64,000 nt of DNA from the NCBI RefSeq assembly GCF_021155765.1, contig NC_060117.1, positions 8,398,001 to 8,462,000 on the forward strand. The letters run 5' to 3'. The notes under the pieces are model-generated. The model made no database searches. It was not told where the DNA came from and saw nothing but the letters and a program-made list of their open reading frames with translations. The stretch is from Diprion similis. Taxonomy: Eukaryota > Arthropoda > Insecta > Hymenoptera > Diprionidae. A program made the translations under genes and the position numbers. Below, one piece after another: positions 58,231 to 64,000 of this stretch. Positions within the stretch are counted from its first letter, which is position 1. Every line of letters starts with the position of its first letter.

Positions 58231-60999
58231 TATTTTCATCCTTTAGCATCAATTTTGCACTATGTTTAAGGAGATATTGTTCGGATATTGTTTCTCTCCT
58301 GATATATCTTATCGCTCAATCAGAGCGCGATAAGGTGAACTTATTCTCGCCAGCCTTCTGCATTTTCACATTTTTGTGCAATAAACGAGGAAAAGACTTT
58401 ATACGTCAAACATAGAATCTAAAATTCCAGAATTTTTTCTCCGTAATTTTATTATACGTATAAGTGCGCAGCTTTGAAATGTGAACGTACGTACCGCTTG
58501 CAAAGTGCACAGTTCCAGCTTTATGGATGCACTGAAACTGTGAAGTATATAACGAAGTTGCGAATACGTCTCGTTCGGAAAGTTTGTTCTTTCACAGTTG
58601 AACGGGCAGCTATATGAGTTACTCTTCATAAATTTCCAGAATATGTAGATAATTCATGCCACATCGTGACTATTTTTTCAAGAAAAAGAAGAAAAAGAAA
58701 TACGGTTAGTGATTGGAAGTACAAAACGAAGTACAATTTCACCAGGAAATAACTGCGATGTGAAGGAATGTTTGAGAAGATATTCTATCATAGATTCGTA
58801 TACTAATAGATCTTTTCTCTGGGTGTAGGCAAAGAATTTATACCATCACGTGATATTGTGATCAGTCATAACAGTAGGAGAATCTAACAAAGTAAATCTC
58901 AGTCAACAAAAAAAAATTGAAACGTGACAAAGTATCTGTTCTTGGAGAAAAATTTACCAGAATTACATGAAAATGTCATTTCAATCAGTTTAAGGTCTTG
59001 TGTGATTTGTATTGACAAAAAATACGTCCCAAAGAAATCTTCTTCTATTATCAAAAGTCATTTTTCAGCTTCAAATTTTGTACTCGACTGTTTCTGTTTG
59101 AGTGATACGAATCTATCAAATAATGTGTTGCGTGAAGAAATGTAATGTCAGAATATGCTGTAAAAACTCAGCATCGGTATTACGAGAAATGAAAAAATAA
59201 TTCTGGTGTGTAGATGGGACTTTGAATATGAATTCAAATTTATGTACTTGGATAAGGTTTCCCCACTTACTCGAGAGTAGCTGTTCGCATGAAGCTTTTG
59301 AAGAGCTTATTGGAAACTTGTATGAGATACTCGATGCTGGGCTTAAGATTCCAGACACGAGCTATGCGGTGGTTTCACGGTTCTTCAGAGCAATCAACTC
59401 CGCGAGAAATGAAGGAAACCTTCATGATTTAGATAAATCAAAACAAAATTATCGTACAACCTACCTAGACGTGTTACTTTTAGTAGCTCAATTTCTAACT
59501 ACGTGATCGAAAAAATGCAATATTCAATACAAGTATCTATTAGTTTGTTAATATCTTGTTAATTACTGTACTACAGCTAATTATTATTAGTACCATTACA
59601 TCTCCTGCTGGTTTGTAGGAGTTTGAATACACAGCAACATCTAATAAGCTACCACTCATAAAAATTTTCTGATAATAAATATTTATTCATTCATCCTGAT
59701 CTCCATACCTTTGAACAAAAGAAATCCTAATTGAATTGAATAACTGATGTCGAGACATAAATTCGGAAAATTCATTTACTTTGTCAGCCTCTCCTCGTAT
59801 TATACACCCTCTTAACGTAGGAAAATACATCCGAGTTATACAAGTCGGAGAATCCTTTACAACCGGTAGAAATAAGCGCTGAAAACTTTCAGCAGTCGTC
59901 TATCTCTCTCTCTCTTTCCCTTTTCCTCCTTTTTCTCCGCCCCTTTGCTCCGGCTTGCTCGAGTGTACGACAGTCCGGATCCTGTTCTCGCTTTCCGGAT
60001 TACCTCAGCATTTCGGTGTTCAAGAAGAACCGGAGATAGGGGAGGCAAAATGGAGGCAAGTGGAATGAAAGGAGGGAAATAGGAGGGTAAAAAAAAAAAA
60101 ATAAGCTCCCGGGTTACGCGATGTTAAGTGATGATAGTCGGCTTCCACCGAGCTTTTACTGCATCCTGACATTGTATAGTCACTTATGGAAGTAAGCAGT
60201 CTGGTCTGATTTTATTTCGGTGAAAGTAGACGGTTGACATATGAGACATGAGATTTTCGTTCTCGTCAGCCAGGGACAGAGAAGCCAAGAATTTTTATTT
60301 TTTATCCCAGTCGAGGGGAGAAGATTGCTCGAAACGCAGTGCATTCCTCTCTAATCCGCCAATTTCAGTTTTTCAAGTATTTTGAACAGCTTGCAGAATT
60401 TCAACATAATTTTAGATTTACATTTGTTCCACAATTTGAGTGCCGATTTGTCAAAAAGTGGATAATCTCAACATAGTAAAAGTTTTGAATCTTATTGAAA
60501 TAATGTTCGTTTAATGTAGAAGGATGTAAAAGAAAAACCGTAAACATCGATTAAACAAGTTGATTTTGTAATTACTCAACAACAAATTACAGTTTATCTT
60601 ATTCCGTAATAAAAACACTAGTCGAATTGTAGATAAACTGTAATGATTTTACCCAATCGTAGTTTTTCCTTTTTCAAATCGTAGGACAATCTTATCCCTT
60701 AAAAACTGACAAACTTTGTGCTTTTAAAGTAGAAATCAGGGAACGCGATTATTTAAGTTGGACCCGAAAACTCTTTCGTATCTACGGTTCCTCTTTAAAT
60801 TCCCGTTTCTCTGTTTTCAGAAAAGAAAGGAAGTTATTATAATCACCCCGAAAGTGAAAAGTTGAGTTTCCACTAAATCTCTACGTTTTGAACTTTCGAG
60901 AATCACCTCCAATTATTTTCAAATGAACGTCTCTGTGTGTGTGTATGTGAGTATGTGATGAATTTTTTAAAGATATTTCAAGAACGAGTTACCGGATTT

Positions 61000-61320
61000 T
61001 AATGAGGTTTGCTGGGCCGCCAATCACGAGTCTAACGCCAGATTTGCAAAATTGATATTTGACGTATTCTAAGCTGAAAAAAATAGAGACATTTGGATTT
61101 TCATGAAAATTTGTACTCGTCGGTTTGTTGGGTGGCTCACCACAAATGTGAAGTCAAATTGCGAAATCCAAAATGGCGGAAAAAATCTAAACAGATTCCG
61201 ATTTTTGGGTCACCAATAACACATTCAAAAATTTTTATAGTTGATCCATTATAGTGATTCGAAATGAAAAAATTGTCATTATATTCACGGATTATGGTAT
61301 CCGACGGCTTTGAAATCGGT
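61000..61320. repeat. Degenerate dispersed repeat (possible)
   Basis: Follows a (TG)n stretch near 60932. It has segments of the type GG..GCCGCCAATCACGAGTCTAACG and GGGTCACCAATAACAC, resembling AAGGTCACTGATCACGAATCTAAAG at about 18373. Low similarity. Confidence 0.3.
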
Positions 61321-62724
61321 AATAACAAATCTTAATTTGTAGATCGAAATTCGAATCGATTTCCGACGCTACCGTCAATTTTTACATTTCATACACAAAT
61401 CCGTCGATATAAACGCACTTGCGCACTTCTTACGATAAACTCGTCAAATTGGGTTCATTAGAGTTTCCAAATTGTCCAACTCCAGTGACAGCAGCTGCAG
61501 CTTCGGTAAAGTTTAGTAGTTCAGTTTATACAGTTTAGCTCCAGTTTAGTTCAGCTCAGTTCAGTTTGAGCCGAGTATAGTTTGACTTACATCAGTCGAG
61601 ATCTTTATATGCTGCACATACACGCGGAAAATAGTTTGCCCCAATTCATCCCCTGCGAATCTCCCTCGCACGAATCAATCACTGCAATAAAGGGGAATTC
61701 AGTTTCACTATTCGACGATGCGTCGAACAGATTGATGAAAAAACTGGACCTGGTCGTGATGCGACTGCTAACCTCCTCGGTCCGAAGTTTATTCTCATAT
61801 CTAAGGATTTATAAATTATACATGACGCGATCTTTCATGCATGGGAATCATTTTACGTAAGTACAAGCTTTGAGACTTAATCTTCGATCGATTTTTCACA
61901 TCATAATTATTTATGAGCCTCGGGATCTTCTTTCGTAACCGTGCCTCGATTTTTGGTGCCGGATGTGGGATAAAGCCGAATCGTGTTTGATAGTTGGAAA
62001 TGCATGAATTCAGATCGACGGAAATTTCGAGCTAAAAGCCACTGGAGAGAATCTTTTTCGACTAGTATTAAGGATGGATGGGACCCATAGCCTGAATCGA
62101 AAGTTAGGGAAAAACAGTTTAGAAAATAACCAGCAATTTTATCATCGCCAATGATGATGAACACGAATTGAAACAACATTCTCACTTTGTGATAGACATG
62201 AATCCGAGCGAATTCGGATAACATAATCTAAGACATCAATAATTTGCGAAAAGGTGTTGTCATCGGAACGTTCGAAATCCTCCAACTCTGGTGTTTCCGA
62301 TTCCAGTCTTTCGTGAGCTCATTTTTTCCTATATACCCAGCAACATGTGATTCTTGACGAACATCTGTTGTGCCCTACTTCCAAAATCGGTTTTTTTCAC
62401 TCTGTTTGTCAAACTGCTTTTAAGCGAACTTTCGAGATGTCTACGATGAACAAACTAGCCCAGAGAGGTTAGGATCGTATCAGAAACCCAAGAGTCCAAT
62501 CGAATGAACGTTCTAATCATAAAAACCTTTCTCAAATCGATAATTCTCCAGCTCGCATTATTCGAATTTGTTCAGAATTATATTTATCGTATAGTTGCAA
62601 TGTTTTTTTAATCAGTTTCACTGTCATTGGCGCAAATAACATTGTTGGATATGGTTTACTCAAACTGCGTGTCCCTTTCATCGTTATGAACATGTAGAAC
62701 TGATGCAAGGATATCGAGTCTGAC

Positions 62725-62934
62725 CTTCGCAAGTAGGCATGGTGTTTGACCAGACGCCCTCGCCCTCACATTGGATACTCTGAGGACCCGATAGTCTGTA
62801 TCCCCACATGCAGGTGAAAACTACTCGGCCTCCATGGCTGTTGTTGCGCTCGAGGAGTTGCAGCTTTGCATTCGGTGGTACAAGCTCAGGACAAAGGATC
62901 GCCTCGCAGCGAGGTACTGCGGCTGACCATAAAC
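62725..62934 (-). CDS. Internal exon: end of one CCP module plus a complete CCP module
   Basis: 210 bp, phase 1-1. Acceptor GGTTTGTTCCAG upstream of 62934, donor GTCAGA after 62725. It begins LWSAAVPRC, the tail of a preceding sushi module, then a full module: ILCPELVPPNAKL, VVFTCMWGYRLSG, SIQC, VWSNTMPTC. The protein therefore has at least four CCP modules. The exon carrying the first part of the preceding module must lie upstream, beyond 64000 or unrecognised. Together with the two downstream exons it gives a C-terminal CCP tandem typical of secreted or cell-surface adhesion proteins. Confidence 0.93.
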
Positions 62935-64000
62935 CTGGAACAAACCAACACGAGTCCTTAATCAAAGTCGCACTCCAACTGAGACTTTTTTGTTTTCCTA
63001 GTAAAAGGAAAAAATTAAAAGCTGTGAGAAATATTTTGCAAACTCATGGATATTATCAAAATCCTGTCAAGAAGGCAAATTTTTACAAAGAACGCTCTTT
63101 TCGAAGACCGGAACTTTGTAAACAGTGTTCAATCTCGAAATTCTTCCGAATACGTTATCACATTTTTTCTCTTCTTACTCGTAACAAACTTGCAGTGCTT
63201 TCTAATATGTATTCGTTATGGTATTTGCGCTGAAAAATGCTGTCGGTATTCATATTTAATGAAGAAATTCCATTGAAGATGGTCATTAAATTAATAATAT
63301 TTAGTTCAACCTTGCGACCGGGCTGGACTGGTCATCTTCAGACTACAAAAACAAATAAAACAAAGGAAAAAATTACTTGAAGGGTTATATAACTATCCCT
63401 TATACTAGGGTAGTATTGAAGAGAACTCATAATAGATGACCTGTTTGTTAAATTTTAAATTATATCGGAGTGGCAGAATGGAAAGCAAAATTTTTCACTG
63501 ACTGTGGAATTCAAGGTCAAAAGCGATTCGAACAAGATAAAACGAGAGATTTTAAGAGTAAATTATGGTTTTCATAATTTGAAAGTGTTGGCGCGAATTC
63601 ACCGACTTATCGATTTGGAACCATCGATTGGGTTTGAGGGGACAAGGCACACATACACATGGTTCAAGCGTTGATGGGATGTGCCGATATGAAGCAGATG
63701 GTGACAAGTTGAGATGAATGAAGCAATGCCCGGCTGTAGCTAACCTGATTCGATATTCATCCATGCAGGAGAAACAGGGAAAGCGGGAACGCGCGAGCAA
63801 CAGCGTCGTGAATATGCCCAAGGGAATTCGCCGACGACGACGTCGAGAGGGACGTAAACGATCATTTTTTTGCTTTCTATCCCCAGCAATGTGAAGCCTC
63901 CGGGTTAGCAGCGATAAGTTCGCGGCAGTATCCGGATTTTATGATCTCCCGATATCGCGAGGCGCAGGATTTTTATAATCCGGCTCCCCCTGCGGCGGCT
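62935..64000 (-). other. Intron or 5' region of the sushi gene
   Basis: No exon I can support. A - strand ORF at 63552-63821 (MDEYRIRL.., with a CAG|GTTAGC donor-like site near 63745) has no CCP pattern and no clear acceptor, so it is not called. Confidence 0.4.

Larger units (their letters stand above)
54851..62724 (-). other. Large intron, sushi gene
   Basis: 7.9 kb, phase 1, donor GTCAGA at 62724 and acceptor CCACAG ending at 54851. It contains GAA (56980-57001) and CT (58190-58224) microsatellites, a T17 run near 56281, and G+C-richer sequence at 59840-60360. A degenerate repeat lies at about 61000-61320 with segments like GGGCCGCCAATCACGAGTCT. No further exon recognised; none is needed because the flanking exons join in frame (TCE-EITCP). 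Confidence 0.7.

Noticed and set aside
63552-63821. - strand ORF as a further sushi-gene exon
   Set aside because: No CCP cysteine pattern, needs a TTG start or an unseen acceptor. Only a weak donor near 63745.

Overview
The window is insect-like nuclear DNA: AT-rich, gene-poor and full of short DNA transposons, with an arthropod-type 5S rRNA gene cluster at one end and the last exons of a sushi (CCP) domain gene at the other. No single feature fixes the order; a hymenopteran is plausible but not shown.

Positions 1-16374 are a tandem 5S rRNA array, all on the + strand. It holds 43 complete 120-nt genes in units of about 195-200 bp, plus two genes split by retrotransposons. Both retrotransposons are non-LTR elements (LINEs) with a Jockey-type protein organisation, and both join the 5S gene at the same nucleotide. 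The copy at the left edge (1-1710) is cut by the window start. The copy at 3713-9562 is complete and looks recent: 5' UTR, ORF1 (gag-like, three zinc knuckles), ORF2 (APE endonuclease plus reverse transcriptase), 3' UTR, poly(A), and a 16-19 bp target duplication made of 5S sequence. The two copies are clearly different in protein sequence but share the insertion point and a 3' UTR stem-loop. This points to a 5S-specific Jockey-like lineage and is the main result. A paralogous array segment (11718-12904) preserves the empty site.

Positions 16375-51500 hold no protein gene that I can support. They contain a 171-bp satellite (about 27270-29950), a diverged dispersed repeat on both sides of it, a long inverted repeat (38970-39630), two non-autonomous hAT-type elements (40727-41822 and 49994-50449), a TTAA-flanked MITE (43933-44293), TA-flanked inverted-repeat elements (41151-41543 nested in a hAT element, and 48465-48680), a G17 run and several microsatellites.

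Positions 51531-62934 hold three exons on the - strand encoding the C-terminal three CCP/sushi modules of a multi-exon, probably secreted protein. Reading frame and splice phase (all phase 1) agree across both introns. The final module and C-terminus resemble the synaptic cleft protein Hikaru genki, from memory only. Upstream exons lie beyond position 64000. The introns contain microsatellites and unannotated AT-rich sequence.
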